In this document: positions 47,560 to 60,200 of the stretch, piece by piece
How positions within the stretch are numbered: position 1 is the first letter of the stretch
Layout: each line of letters starts with the position of its first letter
Assembly (NCBI GenBank): GCA_963669155.1
Contig: OZ022576.1
Span: 22,667,429-22,731,428, forward strand
Origin: Arbacia lixula
Taxonomy: Eukaryota > Echinodermata > Echinoidea > Arbacioida > Arbaciidae
Length of the DNA: 64,000 bases
Reading direction: 5' to 3'
The notes under the pieces: generated by a model
The model's database searches: none
Told to the model about the DNA's origin: nothing
Seen by the model: only the letters and a program-made list of their open reading frames with translations
Translations under genes and position numbers: made by a program

Positions 47560-50500
47560 ATGTCAGGGTCAGGAGCAATCCATGCGTTAGCGGTCCACAC
47601 ATAGTTCAAAATCTTTATCGTTATAAGAAATGTTTGACATGATTTTAATATTGATGAGTCATTCTGAGTTTATACATGAATTGATACCACCAGAGTAAAC
47701 CAATAACATAAATGTATCTTTATACACTATGCAGATGAATTGTTTAAGGTACCATAAAATGTAACATATAATATCTAATCGTGAAATTGGCCTGGCCATG
47801 ATCTGAATTTCGGAAAGAATCTAAATTATATCGCAGTATATCGATGTAAAGGGACTAGAGGTGGTAAAAAACTAAGGGACCCGTAATTTATGGAAAGCAT
47901 TTTTACTGTGACCATAGGTCTCATTTTTATTTGATTTCAGGATACCCGGAAGGAACAGTCTCATGAAATTGCTGAAATCAAACAAAATCCAGTCCATAGG
48001 ATGACAGTAGGAAGTTTTTGCCACCATTATAGCTATTTATCATTACTACTACTGCCCTTAGCTTTAACTTACACATACAATCTATACATCCTCTCTCTAT
48101 GTTGCCATAATGTACAAGGATGTGAACGGATTGATCTTTGTATGTGAATGGGACTGTTGTAAATTAGGACACAGACCAAGCTGCGCCTTTTCTCCCCAAT
48201 CTTCTGGAATTTTGCGGTAAATTGCAATTATGCGGAAGATGTTGGCCTTGTTTGTGCACTGCTCGGGCGCTCAAGACATTGATTTATGACATTGTTAGTA
48301 ATGGGACATAATTTGAATGAGGTTGGCACAGAGATTGAAGGAGGGGCCTAACGCAGGGACGTTTTCTCAATACGCTGGTAATGAAAATCAGTGATTAGGT
48401 AATGATTGATCCCTTTGGAAGGAAGAGGGATGGGGATGGGGGTGGGGGGGGGGGGTTAGAGTTGGATGATAAACTCGTTATTCAGGTTGTAGTAATTCAT
48501 TATTTAGTTTAATTAGGTTATTGAGGGTTGCTTTCCAATTTTCTATAGAGCTCTAGCTCCCTATTAGCTCTAGTGTGGTGTCACATTTTGTATTTTATGT
48601 GTTGTGTAAAGGATCGCATCATGTTCTTAAAATAATGTCGTCACAAATAATAGATGGGAAATGGCGAAAGAATGTTTATGCGAGCCGCATCAGCGATCTA
48701 CTGTTGGTCTTGCAATGTTCATGCATGTTTAAGTAATGTTAAAGTGAAGTTTAAAAGTTCAACACAAATTCCACTGCAGCAAAAGACTCTTTAATAGCTG
48801 GAGAGGTGCACTTATTCTGAATGAAGCTAATTACTTCATTATTACTTCAAACTAATCCCTCCCATGATGCTCAGCCATATTTGATGTCTTTTCATTCAAG
48901 AGTACAGTCTGATAGATGAATAATAGCTGTAATATTGTCCCACCGTGAATGAGTGTTATCTCTTGGGTCATCAGTCACACATGGTTCTTCAATGAATTTT
49001 ATGTACCAAGCTTCACACCAACAAGGATATTAAAGAGATCTATACTGTAGAAGCATAACACCATAACCTTGTCTTATTTTGAGTAGAAGTGAACAGATTG
49101 AATGATATATGTACAGGAGCTCAGACCTCGCAGTGAAAGATTAATGTTCCAATAGAGGATTACAAGCAATGTTGCATATAAACCATGAGTGCTGACTTTT
49201 TATTACATCTTTTTTCATATTATTTAAAAAAAATATAATGGTATCTCCAAGTGCTTTGACCTTCTAGAAAAGATTGCATAATCTGTTCCTAGCTTCTCTT
49301 TGTACAGGTAGGTGTGAGGGATTATCAATATTGGTGGCTCAGTAAAGTGCAGTAGAAGCCTACATAAATGTTAAAGTGAAATGACCCTGACCACTGATTT
49401 TGACACAGACTACACAGTCAGTTTGCGCTGATCTGATTCAATGAATCTGAAGATGTAGAGACTAACCCTCGTTTTGTTTGTAAAGCCCCTATTGGAGCAC
49501 GGCTCTCAAGTGAAGATGTTAGTCTGATCTTACAGACACACGTATGTTTTGAGGGGCAATACGTTATATGAACGTTGACTATGGTCGTGACAGAATGAGG
49601 TGCTTGAAATGTAAATAAGAAAAGCTTTGCACTTTTCCTGAAAATTTTGTGAAGCATTTATAAAATGGCATTTGTTGCATGTTAGGGTTGGCTGTTGATT
49701 CATGTAAGAATGACACAATATCTTAAAAGAAGACCGCAAATCTTCTTGAAGTTAGCGTTAGTTTAGGAGAATGACAAGCGTTCATCGGTTTTATTGCGGG
49801 TTCATTGAACTTATATAAAAATCAACATAGACCTACATGCACTTAGCGACTTTCGCAGAGATTCCACCTGATTGAATTTGCTTTCCAGAAAAGCTCAGAT
49901 ATTAGACTCTCTTTCCTGGATTAGAAGCTGTCTTCTACAGGAAGGTTTAAAGCAATTCAGAACCATCCATCAACTTTATTGTCAGCTCATTAAGTTTTAG
50001 TGCATGCTACCTTTGGCCCATTAAAGTTTAGCATAGACAACACTTCATGAAATAATAGCAGGTAATATTATCTTACATTTAAAGAGGTGAGCTGAGATGT
50101 GGAGTAGGATTGCAGAAATTTGACCCATGTTGAGAGTGAAGCATGCACTCTTGCTGGTAGCAGGAACTTAGTTGTGAAAGGCACTGCTAGATGCAAAGGA
50201 TGTGAATAACCTCTACATGTCTACAGCAGCTACTGCAGCCATGTATATATCACAAATCAAATCAATATAATGCTCATGACAATTAAAGCAAATGGATTGT
50301 ATGTTAAATTTTCTTCGACTAACCTTGTTTATGTATTTATCATGATCTTTTGGCCATCCAATGTAAATTATGAAATATATTCAAATCATTTGAACATTGT
50401 AGAAACATTTCATAGGTAAGCTTGAAGACCCTTATTTGTACTACTGGTGCTTCCAAAAGAGACCAGTTAGTCATTTTGTACTGGAGATGAGCAACCTGTA

Positions 50501-50848
50501 GCTAACAAAAAGATCTAGCTCACTGGCAAGAAATGATGAGAAGGCAAGGCAGCATTATGTACATGCAGACATAACACTGTTTTTCAGTCTGGGATTGTTT
50601 TATGGAGCCTCTCCTGGGATTACTAACCAATCTTGCTCCTTTCCACTAATCCAGTGCCATTTCTCCAATTTAACAACCCTTTTAATCCATATTTATATAT
50701 GGTTCTTCAATACAATGTACCCATTTAGGGATGGCCATCTAAGGAAAGTTTGTTTGCTCATGCTGTTTTTGATGTCCATCCATCATCTACTTTCAGATCT
50801 GAAGCTGAGCTTTAACACATTTTACCAGCCTGCTGGTTAGCTCCTTGA
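47560..50848. other. AT-rich noncoding stretch
   Basis: A G run lies at 48441-48457. No gene or repeat family recognised. Confidence 0.5.
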
Positions 50849-51046
50849 TAGCATGGATTTAAGGCTGCTGGGCATTTCTAAACTAAACTATTCAAGTAAG
50901 AGGTCTGGCTGCAGGAGACTTATCATTTTTTTTCCTCTAACACCCTACTGAAAAAAAGGAGAATGAAACGATAACCAGTCTTAAAAATATAAAATCATAT
51001 TTTTGAGATTTAACTAGAAATGTCTAACAGCCTGGAATCAAGGCTA
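50849..51046. mobile_element. Family A foldback MITE, copy 4 (198 bp)
   Basis: Left TAGCATGGATTTAAGGCTG then CTGGGCATTTCTAA; right arm inverted TAGCCTTGATTCCAGGCTG then TTAGACATTTCTAG. Same terminal order as the copies at 23513, 36372 and 43842. Confidence 0.82.
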
Positions 51047-51755
51047 GCTTCTTGATCTGAAAAAAAAGATGGAAAAGTAGGCACACCTTTTGTAAATAAT
51101 GTGGGTAATTCATAAGGAAATGCTGCAAAATAATACATAAAACAGTCTTTACATCACCTTTTAAATTGAAGTGTGCTGGAAGGGTGAATACAAAAACATA
51201 TACCAACATGGGCCTACATCATGTTTCTAATACATGCACATACCTTCCAGACCTGTAGGGTAACATGTATTTTTGTAGCCATATTTTGGGTACTGTATAT
51301 GTTTGTCCATCATGACCTTATATTTCTCTTCTGAAACTGTTCCTGAAAAACTACAAACCCCATAATCAAATAAACCTTGAGATATGAAGTTAAATTCCAG
51401 GCTTGAAGGCAGAGAAAAATGATTGCTGGAGACATCTGCAGATTCTATCGCAATGCACTTGTCTGTCATCATAGACGATGTAATGAGCTTTGCGGCAGTA
51501 GCTCTTTGAATGATTTTTGTGGTGAATGTAGGCACTAATTTCTGATTCAGTGGGTGGGACCGGCATTACAGATGCAAATTGTGGAAATATTGGACAGCTG
51601 ATGATGTGAATTGCGTCTGGGGGAGGACCTTGTTTTTTCTTTATCAAGTACATGGATTGTGAAATACAGGTCAAAGTTTAAGTTGTGTAGGAGTGCTTCT
51701 GTGTAGAGATCAGATGAATATTTGGGTGGAAAAATCTGCTCAAAGTGTCTTAAAG
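51047..51755. other. AT-rich noncoding stretch
   Basis: Nothing recognised; minus-strand frames of 94-102 codons lack any domain. Confidence 0.5.
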
Positions 51756-53241
51756 CAGGCTCAGCGTAGCACTACAATTAAAACGACGAAAAGGGGCGTA
51801 TCATTTTGAATTTCCAACGGTCAAAACGCACGCGTGCGGAATTGAGTGATGAAATCTCTGAAAATTGATCTTCGCATATCTCCGTTATTTTTCCATCTAA
51901 ATTCATGTAACTTTCACCATGGATGTAGACATATCATATCATATCATATATGAATTTTCAATAAATACAACACAGTACTTTTTTTTTAATGAATATTTTT
52001 GTGATTTGATTGAACGAGTGAAGAGGTGTTTATTTTTTCCCCGACACAAGTCTGCGACCGAATAAATCTTCAAATGATTGACATGATACTAGAGTTCAGA
52101 CCCCAGTCTCCCTCTCCACGAAGTTTCGTGTTGGAGCAATTAGGATTTCTCTCAAATTTTGAGCAAAGAAACCTCATACTTTTTACGAAAATGCTGGAGT
52201 TTTACATCTACGATTGAGCAATGCGCAGGCCCAGTTCACACTGCGTGTCGGGGGATGCGTATTTCCCGCAAATGTAGGCTTAAAAAGCTCAAAAGCTTTC
52301 GAGATTCCGCACTCTTGACCCATACGCTTTTGTAGGTATTAAAGTAAGTTTAGGCGTATTTTGTTTATTTTCCACAATCTCTTTCAATTGTGACATTTAT
52401 CTGTATGTTTTGCACTAAAATGTCCAGCAAGAAATGTATTAGAAGAATTCACAAGCTCACAGGTAAACAACCTTCCGTAATTTTGGAATACTTCTATTCT
52501 TACACAGTTACAGAGGCATGTATACCCATAGATAGTTCTGACGTAGTCATATCTACACCCATACATCAGCTCACTTCTCGGTTGTATTGCAAAATAGTCA
52601 CATTTATCACGTTTATACAGTCGGGCTAGGACAATCGCAAGACACCATTGGCACTGCCTCTCGCACAGGCAGCTAGCTGCCTCACGCTGGTGAACCACAC
52701 CGGTTGTATTGTCAGCTACCTCACGGTAGTCGGCTAGCTCCCATACCGAACCCACGCACGCCTTGTACACGCTTTGCCAATGGACCATTCCGACATTCGA
52801 GGGGTCGACTATGGGGTTGTTTTTGTTTTTTAACGACACAACCGTGCGACGAAAAATCAGAAAATGAAATTTGGAACATAGCTAGAATGTACTTTGATAA
52901 ATCATATACTGCAATTCATTTTTTGGAGCAATTGCTACAAATATGAAATTTAAAGCCTTTTTTAAAAGCTTTTTTTTTCTTTTTTAGTGCTATGTTTTAT
53001 CCTTATTTCCATGATGTTTCATGACATGAAACTCCCCAAAATGTAATTACAATTGAGAACAACTCTTTCCTGTTAATATAACGTTGAGATTTTGTTATTT
53101 GGAGCCATTTTGAGCGAGATAGCACAATTTTGCTAAGACACTCCCCCGGCGGTTTCACGGAAGACACGATGCGATTCAGCGGAATTTGAGTACACCGAAG
53201 AAATGCTTTCGCCCGTTAATTATAGTGCTACGCTGAGACTG
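51756..53241. mobile_element. DNA transposon-like element with ~26-bp terminal inverted repeats (1486 bp)
   Basis: Left end CAGGCTCAGCGTAGCACTAC and AATTAA; the right end, inverted, reads CAGTCTCAGCGTAGCACTAT and AATTAA. AAAG precedes the left end and follows the right end, a possible 4-bp duplication. The interior includes an ATATC microsatellite near 51933, and a CpG-richer part at about 52620-52810. Frames there (79 codons plus, 151 codons minus, overlapping) show no transposase features I recognise, so it is probably non-autonomous. The superfamily is not assigned. Confidence 0.75.
52384..52839 (-). other. 151-codon frame inside the 51.8-kb element, coding status unclear
   Basis: The longest non-low-complexity frame in the right half of the window, lying wholly within the inverted-repeat element. 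It is cysteine- and tyrosine-rich, contains no metal-binding or DDE pattern that I can place, and overlaps an antisense 79-codon frame. The CpG-richer base composition alone could keep it open. I treat it as unproven. Confidence 0.15.
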
Positions 53242-53483
53242 AAAGGTATGTGAAATAATATCCCTTTTCTACATGTAGATAAAATCAATATGAAGCTCAG
53301 TGAGGTAGAATTCAACCACAGCATGAAAATCATTCTTCTTTGTCATTTGCTGCTCATACTTTGCTTACTTTTCAAATGCAGAGTTAAGTTGGAATTATTG
53401 TTGTAATCTTCCAATTTCTACATTGTTATATCAAAAAGCATTCACCAGATTGAGTCACTTAGATCTGTTAGTGCGAGGGTGTG

Positions 53484-53577
53484 CAGTAAATTGCCAATTC
53501 GTCTAATGTTAGATGAAATAATATTAGACCAAATGGCTACTAGACGAAATGGCAGTGGACGAAATGGCAATAAACTG
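53484..53577. mobile_element. 94-bp CAG...CTG inverted-repeat mini-element with 6-bp target duplication
   Basis: Left end CAGTAAATTGCCAATTCGTC; right end inverted CAGTTTATTGCCATTTCGTC (17 of 20 match). GGTGTG lies on both sides (53478-53483 and 53578-53583). The inside repeats GACGAAATGGCA- and GACCAAATGGCT-like motifs. Confidence 0.78.
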
Positions 53578-53583
53578 GGTGTG

Positions 53584-54214
53584 CATGCACTGGACTGTAT
53601 TTGTAGGCGACCAAGACAGATCACTGATTTGAAATGTGAAGGTCAATATGAACTCATTTAATGCCACTTTTGAGTTTTGGGGGAAGTCGTGATATTTACA
53701 ATATTCTGTCAAGGTCTGGGGGGTCACATGAATATGTGCAGTATACTCTGACAACTTTGTTTTATTCAGTTCCCAAACCGAAAAGTGCTTTGCAGCACTT
53801 TACCTTCCCCTTTAGCATTATACGTTCTAGCACTTATCTGTCATCAAGTTTTCTGTCTGGAGAACATACATTAGAATGCATGTGTGGGATGGCAGATATT
53901 ATGCCTCCTCCACAAAGTTCCTCCCCCAGTATAATCTCATGTTTTTTTTAGTTATTTGTTGTATGCTGTTGTTCTAGTATTGCACTTGTGTCGATCTCAA
54001 ACATTCATGCGTTAGGGCCAGCTATTTATTAGGCTGCGTCCTTCCTGGCTGTTACCCACTCACCTTTGATTTATTCATATATGTGTATTTGTTGTTATCG
54101 TTGTATTTTAATCCAGTGAGGAAAATGAATAAACTTGAATCATGAAACCATGTTGGGGGTTATTGATCAGTTCATCCTTCTCGTCCTTCAACAAGTCTTC
54201 TGTCTTCCCTTACC
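53584..54214. other. Noncoding stretch
   Basis: Nothing recognised; the 96-codon frame at 53661-53951 has no domain. An AATAAA is present near 54129. Confidence 0.45.
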
Positions 54215-54445
54215 TAGCCTAGGTCCTAGGTTTGGGAGTGCATGGACACACTGCTGGTGTGGACACATAGACCAAAACTGCTCTGACATTTAAGTCTGGA
54301 CACAAAAGCTATTGAGTATTCTTTCATCCTTGCCTTTTGCCTCCCACAAATTCGAAGAGAAAGTATTAGAATTAAGTGTCCAAACCTAGTTGTGGTTGCA
54401 GCAGTGCACCAGAAAGAAGCAGAAACCATAAGCTAGAACCTAGCC
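54215..54445. mobile_element. Family B foldback MITE, copy 2 (~230 bp)
   Basis: Left TAGCCTAGGTCCTAGG followed by GTGCATGGACACA and GCTGGTGTGG; the right end, inverted, reads TGGCTAGGTTCTAG. The inner GTGCATGGACACA.GCTGGT motif also occurs (minus strand) in the copy at 28579, linking the two. The ends have drifted. Confidence 0.68.
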
Positions 54446-55872
54446 AATTACCCTCCAATTTGTTTTCCTTGTTTAATTGAAGTACAATATGAACTATTTT
54501 TGTTTCAAGTATTGTATATGCCGAAGAAGGTCACTCAGTGTCGCTAATGTGACCCGAAAATATGAAAGTTGGCAGGTCATTTTTTTTTCATACACAATGA
54601 TGGATGCACACATTACAAAACAGGAGTGATAAAGCCCTTCTTGTACCCACTGATCACTGGACAAAAATGAGATGTGTAATGCTTGAATGAGAACAAATGG
54701 AGCAGTGACTCATTTGGAACATTTGCACACGGAATTAAGCACAAATTCATCACTATGCAGTCTCCACACTTGCAAGAGAAAAAACTGCTTCCATTTATTC
54801 TACACAGCATGCTGTACATTAAGCATGCCTCTAATGTATCAAGCCCAGACTGTATTGTGTGTATGCGCCTCGTCTCGTATTTCCTCATCTTTCTCAGGAA
54901 AGACACATTACATGCATGTAGAGCCTATCCTCCGAGCAAGGGAGCTCAAACACTTTGCCTGCCGAACCGGACGCTTTCCCCTTCCCTCTCCTCTTTCTTG
55001 TGTCAATATGGGGAATGTGCCCGCAGACGCGACGCAATGATTTAGCGCCGCCACACATCCGTGAGAGAATATCAAGGCTGTTGCTTAGGAACATTTTCCG
55101 CTCTCCCCCGGGATTTTCATTCACATTCAGATGGAACATGTAGAGTGCTCCCTCTTTCTCTCTCTCTCCACACTACTCCACACTGCTGTATAATCAATGC
55201 GAACATTTTTATTGTGTCTCAAATTTCAAGAGCAGACTTCCTTGGACTGCTAATAACAATCATTAATGGAGGGCTTTCAGTGCTAAGTGCGGACAAAAGT
55301 ACATTTATGGCATTTTTCGGCCGAATGTTATGTCGATTTTATTCTTCTGTTAAGGTCATATTCCCTCATCTGAATGCTAACACACAGTTTGAGCACAGGG
55401 CTGCACTTTTTTCTTGTCTGTGTTGATTTTTCTTCTTTGCATTGTCCCTTGTGGTGTTGAAGAGATTGACAACAGAATGTAAAAAAAATCCAATGTGGGA
55501 AAGAACTTTCAGTTTGCCAAACAAATATCATAAGTTAGACTGATTTCCAACAAGAATAAATAATAAAATCAGGCCATGCACTTTTCCTATTGCTTTGAAT
55601 GTCATCTGCGCTACCTAGGGAAATAACTTTTGGAGGCTGTTTACAATTTCACATTTCGCCACTGGGCTTTTGCTATTTGTGCAAGTTAACAAATACCTTA
55701 ATTTCATAGACATTTTCATCCGAAGTACAAATATGACTACAGTTGCAATTTTGTTTTCATTTTCAGTACTGTTTACCGAGTAGAAGACAAGCATTAATAC
55801 TGTACTGTTTGGAAAGACGTGCTGTAGTTGGAATCAGTTTCTTTCCTGAGAAAAGCTGCTTGGATAAAACAC
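54446..55872. other. Noncoding stretch
   Basis: A GGTCAC/GTGACC stem at 54529-54554 is framed by GAAGAA and CGAAAA. Frames of 117-121 codons at 54683-55426 overlap in several phases and have no recognisable domain. Confidence 0.45.
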
Positions 55873-55956
55873 CTAAGCCCTCTCAGTACCAAACAGTGAT
55901 AGTCCCATGCTCATTACCACAACACAGTTTATCACGTGTGGGACTAAGGGGGTTAA
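55873..55956 (+). mobile_element. Family G mini-element, copy 2 (84 bp)
   Basis: CTAAGCCCTCTCAGTACC at the left and GGGACTAAGGGGGTTAA at the right, with AGTCCCATG and ACAACACAG between. AGTCCCA and TGGGACT are inverted. Compare 44220 and 63132. Confidence 0.7.
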
Positions 55957-57112
55957 GAAAAAAAAATGCTATTCTAATATTTCTCTTACGTAGATTAAGT
56001 TTCAAAGCAGTGGAGGGATTCCAACCTCTAGGTATGATAAGAAATTATAAACTGGTAGTGATAAGATGACACTCGTAAGGATGATCATGTTGAAATGATA
56101 GTGCAATTATGCTGGGTTTGATAAAAACATGCGCAAATCGCAATCAGGGTAGCTTCAAGATTGAATTACAGGCATGGTGTAGCAGAGAGCAAGAAGGGTT
56201 ACAAAGCATAGCAATAACATTACCAAGGCCTCGATGTAGTCATTATCTCTCTCTGGACTCTCTAGCTCTGTTCTTATACAATGAAACCGCAATATTACTG
56301 ATGCATGTCAGTAACCAAATTTCCAGCAAAACTCTTAAAGCACCGTTCATAGTTAGCTAATATTGTGTTATTTTGGATAAAGTAGACTCCCCTACACACC
56401 TAGCTGGAACAAACACATGATGATGACGTATTATGCTAAGCAGTATGGGCATTGCTATCAGCAAAGCACATGCGAGAGTGCGATCCACAAGCCGAAACAG
56501 TTACAGCTATTTTGCAGAGAGAGTGTATAAGATTCGCTAACCGCATTATTGCAATATTTTTCAAGGTCTTGAGCCTCAAAATAGCCAAAAAATGGTGGAA
56601 GAAAATTTGGCATTATTTTAGTGACTCCTGTTCATATGTGCAGCTATTAATGAGGCATCAGCAAAATTGCAGCAGATGTTGTGTTTATCTTGCAGATAGG
56701 TGGCATATAGGAACGGGGTTCAAGAGATGCGTGAGGTAGTTGCGATAACCCAAACGAGGTGAGAGCTGACGTAGTATTTCTCCTTCATGTTATCTCTAGA
56801 ATGCACTGCATCATCTTTGGCATGCACTGTCACACAGGCAAGAATAACTATTTAGTATGTGATAGTACTGATGTGATGCACCCACTGGAAGGAGATTTAT
56901 TGAAACTGAGCTCATGACTGTTTTGAAAAGCAAACACAGATGCCATTTTGTGATAATGTGCTGATAATAACCTTTTAAGACATTAGTCACTCAACTGAGT
57001 ATTATAATTATTGATTAATATTACATTTATTGAATAGATTTGGACCTGCAGGGGATACACATGAGAGATGCAATTTGACTATCCAGTTTGAACCCTCTGT
57101 GTGTCACCATTA
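55957..57112. other. AT-rich noncoding stretch
   Basis: Nothing recognised; the 95-codon frame at 56452-56739 has no domain. Confidence 0.5.
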
Positions 57113-57237
57113 CCCTTTTCTCACTAGGCTTTCTTAGCCCCCTACTATCCTTAGCCCCGTACTATCCTTAGCCCCGTTCTATCCTTAGCCCCACCTTTAG
57201 TACGGGGCTAAGGAAATTTTTGCAAGTGAGAAAAGCA
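57113..57237. mobile_element. Family D inverted-repeat element, short copy (~125 bp)
   Basis: CTTTTCTCACT at 57115-57125 is inverted as AGTGAGAAAAG at 57225-57235 (10-11 bases). Next inside are TTTCTTAGCCCC and its inverse GGGGCTAAGGAAA. The left half carries a 17-bp tandem repeat ACTATCCTTAGCCCCGT about three times. It matches the long copy at 33365 in its ends and inner TTAGCCCC blocks. Confidence 0.83.
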
Positions 57238-60200
57238 TATTTCTCATTTTTGCACATTAATGAGACACATACGCACTCTACAGAGGAGTAGTTTGTGTGG
57301 CACGGAATGGAAACAGAATCAGGTATAGCAAGGCTCCTTGAACAACTACCTGTGTGGAAAGATCACTTGATTTTCATGATTTATTGTTTTCCCTTGAACA
57401 TTGTTTCTTATTGAAACCTGTGATTAGATAACCTGTACCTAGAAACCACCTGCTTATAAAGACCACATGTCATGCTCCTTTGAGTGGTCTTTCCACATAG
57501 GATTAACAGTATGACTTGATAAGTGCATACTATAATGCATTATATGATAAACTTGAGTGACAAAACTGCCAGATGAAACTGCCTGGAGACTATATATGTG
57601 GGGATTAGCAAATAGTTACTGAATAACTGTAGGCACACCAAAGTAATACTCTCTCCCACCTCTGGTATTTGTGCTAGAAAATTGAAAATCACACATTAGC
57701 ACCAAGTGGTGCCCACTCAAATAGAAATCTGTCAGAAGCCGTCCTTCTCAGTATTCTCCCCATGCTTGTTTGCTCAAAGTTCCAGTTGTTGCACTATTTG
57801 CAAAGGAGGGTAGCACTATGATAATGAATCGCTTACTCAAATTTACCAACATTTGAGTCCCTTTAGCGTCTGGACAAAAGTCATTGTGTCTTCTTTGTAG
57901 AATGTTGGAATGCCTGGCATACTTTTGAACCAGCTGCTATGTAGTGTTTTGAAGCCCTTTTTATTATGATTGGTGAATCTACATAGACTGGTCTATAGAT
58001 CTATCTACAAAGCATAATATTGGCAATGCTATCTGATATAGTTCATATTTAAAATGCGATGGGGAATATTTCAAAGGCAAGTACTTGTTTTGAAAGTATG
58101 GTATATGTTTGTTTCACTTTCAATATAACAGTGTATAGACGTGTAGATGTATTTTGAACCTGCAGAACCATTTTTAAATGGTAATACCTATGCCCTATAT
58201 GAGAATAGAGTGCATCTTTCTGGAAACCATCTTTCTAGTCAGAGCTGTCACCTTTTTTTTTTTGGCGGTGAAGCAATATTTTATTTGAAATCAAATCAAA
58301 TCGTTGTAGTCCAAAGCTGTCACTTTCTTTGCCCTAAAGCAATATTTTATTTGACCGATTTGAAGTTTGCCAATTTCTAGCAGGTTACTGACCCTCTGGA
58401 AAATACCAAAAACAGACGGCAGTGCTTGTCATGAACTTACAGTGTGATTATGGGTTACCTGCATGGGGACCTGGGAATCAAGGGCATTAACATACGATTT
58501 AGAGAGAAAACAGAACAGGTATAACCAGAGAGCATGACAATTTCAAGAAAGCAGGATTTTGCTTCTCTTGCATGCTGTCACCTACATTTAGCCTAGCTTC
58601 TAGAATGTGAAATTTGCATATGCACAGACAAAATACTGCTATATTCATAGCACAAATAAGGCAGGACATATATAATAAGCATTCTTGATCTTCCCTTAGA
58701 AGAGAAAAGAGTATGCTAGAAAAAAAGAGGAAGAAGAAGGTTAAAAATAACAAGAAAAAAAGATCATAACTAGGCGAACCAACAGGTTGTGTTCATGATA
58801 TTTTTCCGAAATGAAATACAAGATAATTTCAGATGTAGCTAAGATGATATTCAGGACTTGATGTGCAAAGTTTAACATCCAACCCAAATGACTGTACTAA
58901 AGTCATTAAAAGATGAAAACTTTACAAATTCATGATTCCTCACAAAATAAAAGGTCAGCAGCATTTTTGTGTGAATTGAAATCAAATATATCAAATTACA
59001 TTGCACATTGTCACTTGATATGTCCCGCCGGTACTCATCAGACATTCATAAATGAATGCAGCATATCGCTGAGAGAATGTGGCCAAACGTGCTCTAATGT
59101 GCCACATTTTCATGTTTATATTGCGTCCGCCACCTTATTGGCAGCGCAGTGCAAATTGCGTCTGTCTGCATCATTCAATCTAAATGAGTTAGGGAGGCCC
59201 CCATATGTAATTCAACTCTGTTTCTAGCACTTGGAGTCTCCATGGATTCGATTGATTTGTTTCATGTGCTGTAGTCGACCAGAAGTACTTTTGGCCGAGT
59301 GAAAGGAGTGTTGCTAAGGAGGAGGAGGAGGAAGAGGAGAAGAGGGATGAGATGATGATGTGATATACATGTATGAATGGATAGGCACACCCAGGGAGAT
59401 TGTAAATGACAATTATTTCACATTCCATGTTAATGTGTGTTGAATTATGTGTGTGCTGTGCATTTCAATCATATAGTAATTGCAGGATAATGATGTTGTT
59501 TACGCTTAGGATACAAGCAGGAACTCTATGTGGTTCCTTGTATGAATTGGACAGCAACTGATCCACTACTGAAATAATTATTCCATGTTTATCAAGGGAT
59601 GCTCACACATGGGCATCATTAGTATTTTAATGGAAATAGGTGCACACAAACAAATGAAAAGGGCATGTTTTATAGGATATACAAGTAGGCATACAAGGAA
59701 ATGACTTCATGACATCATGATTGTTTTTCCATACTTGAATTAGACCTTCACAGCACCTGGTATTTTAATTATGTGTATGTACTCCAATTACGCAAATCAA
59801 AATGTTGGGTTTTAAAATGATACTGACTTGTTTATAAGTTGATATTTGTGTCTGAATGACAGAGAAATATGTGACCATCTTACTGAGTATGTCCAACACA
59901 TATCTTTGTGATATCTGTTATCACTATCCTTTTGATGAAACAGAGCTCTATTGGTTGTCGATGTAAACACTTCCACGAGTCCAATCATGATGTTGTATTA
60001 TCATTTGTTACCCTGTCTGTATTACCTCGAAGTTTGAGAACTTCATTTCACTTTGAGCATAACATGCAAGAAGTAATTCTGCACATTTTATGAATCTTGA
60101 GAAACATTTTTAACCTGACAATTAAGGATGCAACAATTTTTGTTTGAATATTTGAAGATTATATTCAAGCATTTATTGAACCATTTCTGGGGAAACAGTG

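Noticed and set aside
54683-55426. Overlapping frames of 117-121 codons as a gene with alternative frames
   Set aside because: Three phases are open by chance over the same region, and none resembles a known family or shows splice signals I could defend.
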